This document shows, piece after piece, positions 43,788 to 53,657 of a stretch of DNA of 64,000 bases. Position numbers and translations under genes: made by a program. The notes under the pieces were generated by a model. The model was given only the letters and a program-made list of their open reading frames with translations. It made no database searches and was not told where the DNA came from. This DNA comes from Diatrype stigma (taxonomy: Eukaryota; Ascomycota; Sordariomycetes; Xylariales; Diatrypaceae): NCBI GenBank assembly GCA_022225965.2, contig JAKJXP020000142.1:1-64000 (forward strand), read 5' to 3'. Positions within the stretch are counted from its first letter, which is position 1, and each line of letters starts with the position of its first letter.

Positions 43788-45655
43788 AAAGCAATTCGCG
43801 AAATAATTATAATAACGCCCGTAATTCGGAAACTCGATTAATGCCGTCCGATTATTTTCGAAGCAAATATTTCGTAATAATTTGTTGGCGCAGCATTATT
43901 ATAATCCTATATAAAAGCAATAAGCGCTTTTATTTTATATTTAATTACTTATTTTTCGAAAAAACTTATAAAAATCCAATTACGATATTCCATTTAAAAA
44001 AAAGGCTTTTCGGTATTATGTTGGCATTTTAGCATTAGCGGCATTAAATTAAAGGCAGCAATATAATAATAATTACCGATTACGAATCGCTAAAAATAAT
44101 TAATACGAAAGCCAAATAGCCGGTTTGCATATTACGCTTTTTCGATACCATCGAATATTTCGGAATTCGTATCGTATATTATTTAGGCCGAACGAACGTT
44201 TTTATTAATTATTTTTCGAAGCTTTAAAAAGCCGTAATAATAGTAGCCGAAAAAACCGAACCGATTCGTTATACCGATTAATTAAACCGATTAAACCTTT
44301 AAGCCATTTTCGAAACCCTTTTATATAATATTTCCTTATTTTTAGTTATATAACGGAAATAAATTAATAAATACTTTATTATATACCGAAGTAAATTATA
44401 TAAAATAATTAAATACGAAAGAATATTCGGTAATTCTCCGTACGTAAAAAATACCGTTACGAAAGCGCAAATTTTATAAAAAATCCTCGAATACGATAAA
44501 CTTTTAATACAATTAAAACGAATTCATTATAACTAAAGCCATTTAATCGTTAAAATAACGCTTTGTAATACGTAAAAGCAATTTTAATACCCAAAAATCG
44601 TCCTTATTGCATAATAAATAATCGTTAAATGCCCGGTTTATTAATTAATAAAAAAACCGAATTTTTTATTATTAAACTTGCAATCCGTATAATTCCCGAT
44701 ATTCCTAATTAAATAAGCAATTAATTATACGTCGATAAATTCGTTTATGATTTTTATAGCTATTAAATACGTTACGGAATAAATAAAAGCTAACGTTATT
44801 CCTTTTATTTAATTCGGAAATACGATTCTTATATTTTCCCATATCGGGCGTATTTACGGTATTCCTAAAAAATAAATTAATAATAACGCCGGCGCTTTTA
44901 AAAATAAAGCTGCAAACGCTTAAAATAAAAAATAAGGCTTTATCGTAAAAGCTGTTATATTAAGACGCCCGAAAAGCAACAAAAAGATAAAAAAAATTAA
45001 TAAAAACCTAAAAGAAATTATGTTACGTAAATATTAAGCAAATTTTACGGCCCGTTCGTTATTTAAATTATTATAACGAACGGTAATTATTTATAACCGC
45101 ATTTTTAAACCGAACGGCTATAACTTATACTTTTTATTATTCGGCATAATTCCTTTTTAAAAATAAACCCTATCGGAATTTTGCAAATATTCTCGTAAAC
45201 TGACGAAAAAAAAAAAGCTTCAAAATAACAAACTATTAACAGCAAATTACGAAATACCGTTCGCAAAAATCCGCTTTAATAATATAAAAACGTTCCGCAA
45301 TAAAATACGAACGTACCTTTAAAAAAAAAAGGCTTATTAAAACGTACGTTCCGAACGATTAAATTCTTCGCATTCGCTAACGCCAAAAAAAATACGAACC
45401 TTATTACGACGGGCCTTAAAACGTAATTAATTATTATTCCAATAATACGTATTACTTACGAAACCCCGGAAAAATCCAATTATAAAACAAATATAACGGA
45501 ACGAATTTATTTCCGGCCTTTATAAAAAACGGATATTTTATACGTAACATATAATATATAAATAAATAATTTCTAAAATAAGATCGTCGGCGCTTAATAA
45601 AAAAAGAAATTAATAATAATAATTAAGAACGATTATAATAAAAAAGAGAAATAAT

Positions 45656-45852
45656 TATAAATGCGGGCATTTCTTATAATACTAAGGATTAAAAAATCGG
45701 AATATAAAATTTTAACAGCTTAAAGCGCATAATTATAATTAGTTTCAATTTAATAACCAGTCCGGACCTTTAATATAATCCTAAATGAATTGCTAATAGC
45801 AGTAATTCCCTAGGGGTTTAAAGGACCGGGCGCAGAAGCATAAGTATATGTA
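45656..45852 (+). repeat. Right LTR
   Basis: Aligned with the left LTR from tataaatgc (left copy tgtggatcc) to its end gtatatgta. Its last 50 bases keep normal GC content; its first half is RIPed. It ends in TA rather than the usual CA, consistent with a CpA-to-TpA change. Confidence 0.82.
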
Positions 45853-45858
45853 CCAGTA

Positions 45859-46400
45859 TACTATAGCACAAAGCCTCTAGATCTAACCAGCTCCGGGTAC
45901 CAGCATGTCGCCAATGTAACGCTAAGTATGCCATTGATCCTACCAACTTGCCTATTCCCACCTACCTATTTACCTATTTACCTATGCTGCTTTGCCGCTC
46001 CTCCAACCATGATCATCACCGGAGTCGAGACGGGGCGATCAAGTGGCCATACCTGCGAAGTAGTATCGTACACAATTGACCCGAGATGCCAGAAGGCCCA
46101 TTTGCTGAGGGTGACTTGATACCTGACTTGAGCGGGGTCCGCAAGATGCTTCCCCAACTTCCCCAACATCTACTGGTGCGGCCTATACCTCGGCAGTCTT
46201 TCAATGAAGCTTTCCTGGGCCATGGCAGATGAGTTATGCTTGTCGGGTGAATAGGTCATGCTAGACATGAACGACCTTTACTGTCAACTTGGACGTATTA
46301 CTCGCGAAGACTCCAACAGCGCAGACCTTGGTGTTGAGGTTTACAAAGCCTGTTCTTAGCAACCGATTCCATCGAGGCACTTCAGATATTGCCCTGCACA
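45859..46400. other. Intergenic, right flank of the retrotransposon
   Basis: About 540 bases of normal composition, so RIP does not visibly leak into it. A short acctattt repeat lies near 45960-45985. No gene is supported before the ATG at 46401. Confidence 0.6.
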
Positions 46401-47711
46401 ATGGTTGACCTGCCGACTCTCCGCGCCAAGAAGAGGTACGCCATCGTCGGCACCGGCGGCCGAGCCATCTTCTTCTACACGGCCATCGCAAAAGACTACG
46501 CCGCGACGTCTACCATCGTCGGGCTCTGCGACACGAACCAAACGCGCATGAACTATGCCAACTCGAAGCTCGAGGGGCTCGGCCACGGGGCGGTGCCGAC
46601 GTTCATAGCGGCCGACTTCGACCGCATGGTCGCGGAGACGAAGCCAGACGAGGTGATCGTGACGACGATCGACCGCACGCACCACCTGTACATCGTGCGG
46701 GCGCTGGAGCTGGGGTGCGGCGTCATCACCGAGAAGCCGATGACGGTCGACGCGCCGCGGTGCCAGGAGATCTTCGACGCGGTGGAGCGCACGGGCGGCC
46801 GGGTCCGCGTCACCTTCAACTACCGGTACGCGCCGCACAACACCAAGGTGGCCGAGCTGCTGCGCGCCGGCGCCATCGGCACCGTCACCAGCGTGCACTT
46901 CGAGTGGATGCTCAACACGTCGCACGGCGCCGACTACTTCCGGCGCTGGCACCGCGACAAGCGCAACAGCGGCGGCTTGCTCGTGCACAAGAGCACGCAC
47001 CACTTCGACCTGGTCAACTTCTGGCTGGGCACGCGGCCCGCGACCGTGTACGCGCAGGGCGACCTGCGCTTCTACGGGCGCGAGAACGCCGAGCGGCGCG
47101 GGGTGACGCGGTTCTACGCGCGCGGGTCCGGGGGCGGCGACGCCGCGCGCGACGACCCCTTCGCGCTGCGCATGGAGGAGCACCCGCAGCTGCGGGCCAT
47201 GTACCTCGACGCCGAGCACGAGGACGCGTACTACCGGGACCAGAGCGTGTTCGGGGACGGCGTCAGCATCGAGGACACGATGAGCCTGCTGGTGCGGTAC
47301 CGGAGCGGCGCCGTGCTGACGTACGCGCTGACGGCGTACGCGCCGTGGGAGGGGTTCCGCGTCAGCTTCAACGGCACGGGCGGCCGCCTCGAGCTCGAGG
47401 TCGTCGAGAACAGCTACGTCAACTCGGGCGGCGACCAGGCCCTCGAGGGCTCGCTCGAGCGCCGCACCCTCACCCTGCGGCCCCTGTTCGAGAAGCCCCG
47501 CGAGGTCGAGATCGGCGACGGCGTCGGCGCCCACGGCGGCGGCGACGCCGTCCTGCTCAACGACATCTTCGGCGAGCCCGTCACCGACGAGTACATGCGC
47601 GCTGCCAGCCACGTCGACGGCGCGTTGTCCATCTTGACTGGCATTGCCGCCAACAAATCCATGGCCACGGGGCAGGTGGTGAATGTGGATGACGTTCTGC
47701 GTATACCTTGA
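46401..47711 (+). CDS. Gfo/Idh/MocA family oxidoreductase
   Basis: An intronless 436-residue NAD(P)-dependent dehydrogenase. The N-terminal Rossmann fold shows RYAIVGTGGRAIFF (residues 12-25) and VGLCDTNQTRM. The family signature ITEKPMTVD places the catalytic lysine at 112. The C-terminal domain includes NYRYAPHNTKVAEL, SGGLLVHKSTHHFDLVNFWLG (the substrate-side His/Asp segment) and SIEDTMSLLVRYRSGAVLTY. Such enzymes oxidise or reduce sugars, inositols or related polyols; some fungal ones act on disaccharides. The substrate cannot be told here. The gene is very GC-rich and lies about 550 bases from the AT-rich retrotransposon. The ATG at 46401 is the first in frame. Confidence 0.9.
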   Translation: MVDLPTLRAKKRYAIVGTGGRAIFFYTAIAKDYAATSTIVGLCDTNQTRMNYANSKLEGLGHGAVPTFIAADFDRMVAETKPDEVIVTTIDRTHHLYIVRALELGCGVITEKPMTVDAPRCQEIFDAVERTGGRVRVTFNYRYAPHNTKVAELLRAGAIGTVTSVHFEWMLNTSHGADYFRRWHRDKRNSGGLLVHKSTHHFDLVNFWLGTRPATVYAQGDLRFYGRENAERRGVTRFYARGSGGGDAARDDPFALRMEEHPQLRAMYLDAEHEDAYYRDQSVFGDGVSIEDTMSLLVRYRSGAVLTYALTAYAPWEGFRVSFNGTGGRLELEVVENSYVNSGGDQALEGSLERRTLTLRPLFEKPREVEIGDGVGAHGGGDAVLLNDIFGEPVTDEYMRAASHVDGALSILTGIAANKSMATGQVVNVDDVLRIP

Positions 47712-48187
47712 ACCCTGAATGAATCGAGTCGAACTAGACAAGTAGTCTTTAGCTTTGTCGGGGAGAAAAAATGATGATATTCTATTGCGACGGTATTCTT
47801 GGATTGATGCCCAATGCATTGCACATCGTGACTACTAATTACTGGCACTCCTAGGAGTCTCTGTACTCGTCGAGTAACGAGGCTTTAAACCAAGTTACGC
47901 CTCTATGTAGATGTCTTACTTGATGACATCTCGCTAACTTTCAAAGGACAAGTATACTTACGTAGCTCGTGGTTTCCTTTGTATTTGTCTGCATCGACAA
48001 CGCTTCCGGGCATTGTCAGGTTCAAAAGCTACTGGAACAGTGGCACCACTGAAACATAAGTGTCTCAAACATGCTCTCATCGCAGCCCGACTCCGTACTG
48101 AATCTGGCTGGCTTTCTCGTCCATCTCCCGTCTTCTGTCAATAATAACAATAAACTTGGGAGTGGCACCCAGGAAACCACGGAAAAC
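47712..48187. other. Intergenic
   Basis: About 480 bases. An in-frame ATG at 48071 would extend the next gene by 39 residues of low-information sequence; I treat this as leader. Confidence 0.55.
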
Positions 48188-48805
48188 ATGTGCTACAGCA
48201 TCCAGAAGTTCATATTCCTATGCGGCCATTCCGAATACCAAGAGCCTCGGGAGACCGCTCCCTGTATTTTCGACGAATACCCCAGGATCTGCTATGAACT
48301 TGGGAATCTGCGTACCCTCCTTTATTTCGAAAATCGCCTATGCCCGACATGTGGCTCATGGAAGCCGGCAACACTCACATCCCTAAAACCAGGACACCTT
48401 CTGATTAACACGCCGTATGGCCATGGCAACAGCGACGTGCGATGGCTAAAGAACCGAGGCTCGACGGCCCCGTTGCCCTCGAGAAGTCGCAAACAAGAGA
48501 TTGACCTGACGGCTAGGGCGAGCCTCGTAAACCTCCTCGAAGATCCAACGTTTTGGCAAATAGATCAATACGAATGGCTGGTGAGATATATTGCCAGCCT
48601 GCCCAGTTTCGTCGATCGAAAAGGACTCATTCGCACGCTAGAGCCGTCTCTAGGATGCGTGTTCGATGAGGCTAAACAGGAAGAGCTCATTCCTCTGTTT
48701 GTATATATGGATTTCCCTGATATATTCGCGGGGAGCATGTCATGGAGTCGGACTTCGAAGTCCCGCAATCCACACAATGATACGGTCCTGTGGCGAAGAA
48801 TGTGA
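48188..48805 (+). CDS. Small fungal Cys-motif protein of unknown function
   Basis: A 205-residue intronless protein starting MCYSIQKFIFLCGHSEYQEP. An N-terminal MCY/CGH start with further cysteines (APC, ENRLCPTCGSW) is typical of a group of uncharacterised fungal proteins that probably bind zinc. The rest is mixed helical (LVNLLEDPTFWQIDQYEWLVRYIASL) and polar. No membrane segment or signal peptide is visible. An upstream in-frame ATG at 48071 exists, but starting at MCY fits the group better. The function is unknown. Confidence 0.7.
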   Translation: MCYSIQKFIFLCGHSEYQEPRETAPCIFDEYPRICYELGNLRTLLYFENRLCPTCGSWKPATLTSLKPGHLLINTPYGHGNSDVRWLKNRGSTAPLPSRSRKQEIDLTARASLVNLLEDPTFWQIDQYEWLVRYIASLPSFVDRKGLIRTLEPSLGCVFDEAKQEELIPLFVYMDFPDIFAGSMSWSRTSKSRNPHNDTVLWRRM

Positions 48806-49440
48806 GATGTTCACGATCACACTTTCGCAGGTCGATGTGATACGTAGCCGCAACTCGCCGCCACTTTTGGCCGTCCTGGATGGCAGATGCGCCTTCGGGA
48901 CACGTCAACCTTGATCATCGACCTATACGCACTAATACGCCTCAATCATGGTACTTTGTCAGGGAGCATCGGGCTTGGTCGGTGGCTATGTGATAACCAG
49001 AAGAGACCAACGTTATGACAGCGTGGGTAAGTCAAAATATAAATGGGTTTGACCAAGGCTGCAATCCATATGCTGGATCATTCGAGGCTGATTTACTTTG
49101 TAGCGTCCCAGCGATTTGAAATGGTGACTCTGTCGTCATGTGAGTCATCCGGTAACTCACTACTTCGCTTTTCAGCTTGTCTCGTCTTCCCGCATCGATA
49201 CCCACTCAAGCACCCCTAGTAAAGGGCGTCAGCAGAACATGAACAAGATATGCAACGATATCGCGTTTGCAACTGAAACAATACCTGCAGGACACCGAAA
49301 ATTTCGATCTGGCGTATAACAAAATCACTTCATAAAGACTGCCAGTCTGTGACAGAGCGGATCGCTAGCTAGCGTAACGCCAACCTTTGCAAGTTGCTCT
49401 TGACTTCGTCGCTGAACGAACGCTCGTCAGAAGTTCCAAA
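48806..49440. other. Intergenic
   Basis: About 635 bases between two co-oriented genes. No supported feature. Confidence 0.6.
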
Positions 49441-50343
49441 ATGGGAGGAAATCGGAAATCCGCCAAAGCGCAGCAGTCCTCAACCCGGTACAGCAGTTCC
49501 GGCGCTCCTTCTAACCCCGTTGCAACCGCCAACTCAGCAGAACCGACACCCAATACCACTGAATCGCCACCCCCACTATACAACCGAAGTGCGCGGCCAC
49601 TGTACTTCTTCCGGGCCTCGGAACCCAGGACCGGGTTCCTGTCGAACTGGTATGCCTCGGAGCCGTTCACTGACTGCCGCCGGATCCCTGTTTCTTCTTC
49701 TTCGGCCGACCCACCACATGATACGGTAGCAGCGGAGGCAGAGGCCGGGGCGGGGGAGATACCAGAAGTGAAGGTCTACAAGACCTCCGAGCACTACATG
49801 ATGCACCACAAAGCCCTGCTCTTCGGAGATGCCGACACGGCGGCCGAGATCCTGCGCGTCGCGCACCCGCACAAGGCGCAGAGCATCGGGCGCCTCGTCG
49901 ACGGGTTCGACCCGGCGGTGTGGGAGCGGGAGCGCCTGGGCATCGTCAGCGACGCTATCTACTGGAAGTTCACGAGCCCACTGTCGGCGCCCTCCTCTGG
50001 CCCTGCCTCTGCCGCTGCCGCCGAAACCCACAGACCTGCCGGTGGCTTCGGAAACGAGCAGCAGGGCGGTGTCGATTACAGCGAGACGGGGGAGAGGGAA
50101 AAGGAATGGAGGTTGGCCGATTCCTCCCGGGCGCAGACCGTACGGGCGCGCGGCTTTCGCGCAGCGCTGCTCGCGACGGGCGACAGGCTGCTCGTCGAGG
50201 CCAGCCCCTTCGACCGCACCTGGGGTATCGGGGTCTCGGCTAAGGAGGCCGATGCTAAAAGAGAGTTGTGGGGGCTGAATCTGCTGGGACAATGCTTGAT
50301 GGATGTAAGGGAGCGGTTTAGGGAAGAGGAGAGGAACTCGTAG
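49441..50343 (+). CDS. NADAR-domain protein (YbiA/RibX-like N-glycosidase fold)
   Basis: An intronless 300-residue protein. After a Ser/Thr/Pro-rich N-terminus of about 50 residues, the domain begins with LYFFRASEPRTGFLSNWYAS and continues with SEHYMMHHKALLFGD, AAEILRVAHPHKAQSIGR, FDPAVWERERLGIVSDAIYWKF, AALLATGDRLLVEASPFDRTWGIG and ELWGLNLLGQCLMDVRE, all hallmarks in the expected order. Bacterial relatives act on riboflavin-pathway intermediates, and some NADAR proteins remove ADP-ribose from guanine in nucleic acid; which applies to the fungal proteins is not known. Two variable inserts, Ala/Ser-rich, lie near residues 85-105 and 180-215. The in-frame sequence upstream of ATG 49441 is not needed for the domain. 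Confidence 0.88.
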   Translation: MGGNRKSAKAQQSSTRYSSSGAPSNPVATANSAEPTPNTTESPPPLYNRSARPLYFFRASEPRTGFLSNWYASEPFTDCRRIPVSSSSADPPHDTVAAEAEAGAGEIPEVKVYKTSEHYMMHHKALLFGDADTAAEILRVAHPHKAQSIGRLVDGFDPAVWERERLGIVSDAIYWKFTSPLSAPSSGPASAAAAETHRPAGGFGNEQQGGVDYSETGEREKEWRLADSSRAQTVRARGFRAALLATGDRLLVEASPFDRTWGIGVSAKEADAKRELWGLNLLGQCLMDVRERFREEERNS

Positions 50344-51389
50344 GGAAAGGTAGAACAGGTGATAAATGAGGTGGACAGGATGGGAGGATCGCGCTCCCTG
50401 TGATAATGACAGAGTTGATCAAAGCCCGACGCTTTATCAAGCCTCCCATACGCTCAGATTGGACCAGAAATATCGACTGACAAGCCTGTGATGAATATAT
50501 AGGAACCAACTTTACATATACTTGGGTTGATGCATGCACTTTCAACGGGTAAGTTAAAGTACATTGTCGTTAGGTATAATTGCATCTCTAAACACTTGCC
50601 TGCCCCGCCACAAAGGAGCCTTTAAACGGTCATGAAAGTCAGTTAGTTCACGGATCTAAAGAACCAATGGCATGAACGGCCTCCATACTCGATAGGCTGC
50701 GTACGAAGTTGATGAGTGAGCATCGGCGACAGATTATTCTCGCTTGGTTGGCTGACGTTGCTTGAGCATGCCGATCTGCTAGCAGAGCGAGGTGCCGCAG
50801 CAAGCAGCAACTAGGGACGGACAGTGAAATTGCTTCTCAAATGCGTAGAATACTTGAAACCGCTTTGATGAGATGAACCAGATGCAAGTCCAACTACTTC
50901 TTGATAAGGTCCTTGCGCAACTATCAGCTAAAATAGGGGCCGTCAACATATGCGGGGCCGGTAACTTTTCCCTACCCATTTTCGTCCACGGATAAACATA
51001 GCAAATAGGTATACTGATTACTGATTAGATTTCTTCCGTTCCCGCTTCCGATGGGCTGGACGGGCGAACTATGCTGTCTAGGTTGGTTTGTTTTCAGTCT
51101 AATTTACATGATGATTCCGACGGCCCATAAATCCCCCTGAATCGTCGGTGGATTTGTAATACATGGCTGATCCCCTAGTGGGGCCGACCGGGGCCGACCG
51201 GGGCCGACCCGGGATCTAGTTATCCCTCCGTCGAAGAGCATCAGTCATGCAGGACTTCAACAATATTTACTATACCGGTATATATTCAGCCAAGATCAAC
51301 TACAAGAGGCGCATCTTGTCTCACCTGGTGGTATAAGCTGCATTAGAATAGGCCAGCCACCGTTTGAGACAAGTAGCACCCAATTCACC
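50344..51389. other. Intergenic with a 10-bp tandem repeat
   Basis: About 1 kb with no supported gene; it holds the repeat at 51181-51210 in the promoter region of the next gene. Confidence 0.6.
51181..51210. repeat. Three tandem copies of gggccgaccg
   Basis: Two exact 10-bp units and a third differing in the last base, followed by cggg. It lies about 180 bases upstream of the ATG at 51390, so it may influence that promoter. Confidence 0.85.
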
Positions 51390-52814
51390 ATGTCACATAA
51401 TATCCTCATTACTGGAGCCTCCGGCTACCTCGGCGGAACCTTACTCGCGCGTCTCGGCGCAGCCAAGCTGCCTCCGTACGGCAACCTATACGCACTGGTG
51501 CGAACGGACGACCAAGCCAAGGCCGTATTGACCTACGGAGCCCAGCCCCTGAAATTCGACACGCGGGATGAAGGTGCTCTAAGGGCTGCAGTGGTGGAAC
51601 ATAAAATTACCGTGGTCTATTTCCTCATCGACGCGATACACTCGACGGCACAGACCTACTTCATCAAAGCGCTTGGGGAGGTCAAGCAAAAGACCGGACA
51701 GGAGGTCCACTTCTTGCACGTAAGACACGCCCAAGGGTTCTCAAGAAGCCCGCGGGACAGACAGAATGGACCCTTTATTAACCAGACTGTGAATACTGTA
51801 GACATCGGGGGCCAAAATATTCTCCATCTTTGCCGGGGCGCCGACCGACCGACCCCTGTTGGATACTGATCCGCACATCTACGACATCCAAAAGGCTCAG
51901 GTCCCCGCAATTGAACTGATGAAGGAGGTACGCTTCACACGCATAGTCTTTTCGTTAACCTCATAACTGATCTCATATCCCCTAGGCTGTCAATACCAAC
52001 TGCACTGTGGTTGAGGAGAGCGAAAAGCATGGTGTTCGAGGCTATGTCTTCGCCCCTTGCATCGTGTGTAAGTGCCTTCTCTCTGTCCGGTCCTGATGTC
52101 GGAGAGAAGATGAACTAACGACGCTCTGCTTCGAACAGACGGGAAAGGAGAAGGCTTCGGAAATCCCATCTCGAATCAAACCACGTGCGTGGTCCGCGCC
52201 GCCAAGAGCGCCGGGAGAGTGTACCGCGTAGACACGGATCGACCGGTAAGACAGCCAGCATCATTGCATGTACCATTGATTGCCTGGTAAAAGTGCCGAA
52301 AAGCTAACGGGAGCGCAGACATGGCCAGTATGCCACGTGATCGACAATACGAACCTCTATCTCGAAATCCTACGTAATATCCTAGCCGGTGAGAACCCGG
52401 ACCACGGGAAAAACGGCTTCTACCTCGCATCTTCGGGCAGCGTGGCCTGGGATGACCTCTATGCAGCCATAGCTAAGTCGCTCGCCCAGCGAGGCGTAGT
52501 CGCGGACGACGGTGTTGCCTTAGCCGACGATGAGGCCTTAGAGAAAATGGCCGTAGGCCTCAGCGCACCCAAGGACTTTGTCCCCTTGTTGTTGAGTGGG
52601 AAGTGAGAGCCTCCCATGTTCGAAGATGTTGACGAAGCAGAATTGGCATTAGCTGACTAGGATTGTTCCAAACAGATGTACCTTCACCGCGAAAAGGGGC
52701 GAGAAGGTGGGCTGGAAGCCGATATATGCGCCAGAGCATATCCTGGAGACGGCTGATGCCGAGGTCGAGCTTATCCTGGAGGAAATCAAGGTACGCAGCA
52801 TTTCGTTGACCTAG
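51390..52814 (+). CDS. NAD-dependent epimerase/dehydratase-like reductase
   Basis: Six exons (51390-51719, 51802-51927, 51986-52067, 52139-52245, 52319-52602, 52676-52814; 1068 bases) encode 355 residues. The extended SDR start NILITGASGYLGGTLLARL is followed by ALVRTDDQAKAV, the HTSGAKIF segment across the first intron, YDIQKAQVPAIELMKE in the place of the catalytic Tyr-x-x-x-Lys (Tyr and Lys both present), GVRGYVFAPCIVYGKGEGFG, and a C-terminal part with NGFYLASSGSVAWDDLYAAIAKSLA. Such proteins reduce or epimerise small carbonyl substrates and are frequent in fungal accessory regions. The fifth donor overlaps an in-frame stop (AA|GTGA), so unspliced transcripts would end at 52605. Confidence 0.86.
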
Positions 52815-53657
52815 TTGCTGTCTCATATCCTTCATTATGACGACAATGCTTTCCTGGGTAGAGAAGTGGGATATTTGAGAGGGTATACGTAGTAGCTATT
52901 AGGTATTATAGGTGTGTCCTTTTGTCTGTTGCATGCGACTTCATCTCAGGCGCAGTGTAAAGGGAACACGTGCATATGAACTCAATTCTTACAGCTAGTT
53001 TGGAAGTTTATTTTGTGTGATCTTGAATCCCACCACTTGGATTCGTGGTTCCTCGTCATGTTCGACGTAATCCCCATTTTTAACTTCCACGCTTGCCCGA
53101 AGTCCTGCTTTTAGGTGTCGAAGTACGATATCATGATGTTATTCAAAACACTGTCCTCCGATACGTCCGCGACTTGACCAGCGTAGGGGGCCTGAACTGC
53201 CACCGAGATCCTATAGAGGAGAGCGTTAAAATCACCATTCTGGTGTTGTCGAGCGGCAAGACAGGAGTTCGTCAGCTTGGATACCTACCCATTATCTTGA
53301 CCACGACAGGACTTGAATCATGCTCGGCTCCCATATATAAGATTCCATTCAAGATCGATACGCACTGCAAGGTCTTTCGTTGCTAGCCAACGTCCTCCTG
53401 TAATATCAACTGCAATAAGCTCCTGGTACCGCATAGAGGCAGATTGCATGTATGGATTTTCCACTTAATGACACAATCCCGTCCAGAACTCTAGTGGCCG
53501 AAGACAGCATCTTTATGGTTTATCGCGATCAATATGACGAAAGTGTAAATTGGCAGTGCCGTTCCTAAGTATGGGATAACCCCACGTCTTCATAGAACGA
53601 TATGTTTTGGGAACGAACACTCCCTTGTCATCCTATAGTCAACAATCGCATATTGCA
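52815..53657. other. Intergenic
   Basis: About 840 bases between two co-oriented genes; short frames only. Confidence 0.55.

Larger units (their letters stand above)
40301..45852 (+). mobile_element. RIP-degraded Ty3/gypsy-type LTR retrotransposon
   Basis: A 5552-bp element bounded by the direct repeat ccagta at 40295-40300 and 45853-45858, which I read as the target-site duplication. It has two 197-bp LTRs and internal remnants in the order zinc knuckle, protease-like region, reverse transcriptase, all on the plus strand. The interior is extremely AT-rich, with many stops; remaining C is mostly in CpG and CpC, and CpA/TpG are scarce, the pattern of repeat-induced point mutation (CpA to TpA). 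LTR differences are nearly all C/T or G/A. The first ~40 bases and last ~50 bases of the element keep normal composition. It has no intact gene and cannot be autonomous. Confidence 0.88.

Noticed and set aside
46356..47819. 487-codon minus-strand open frame over the Gfo/Idh/MocA gene
   Set aside because: Shadow of a very GC-rich gene; the plus strand carries the recognisable family signatures.
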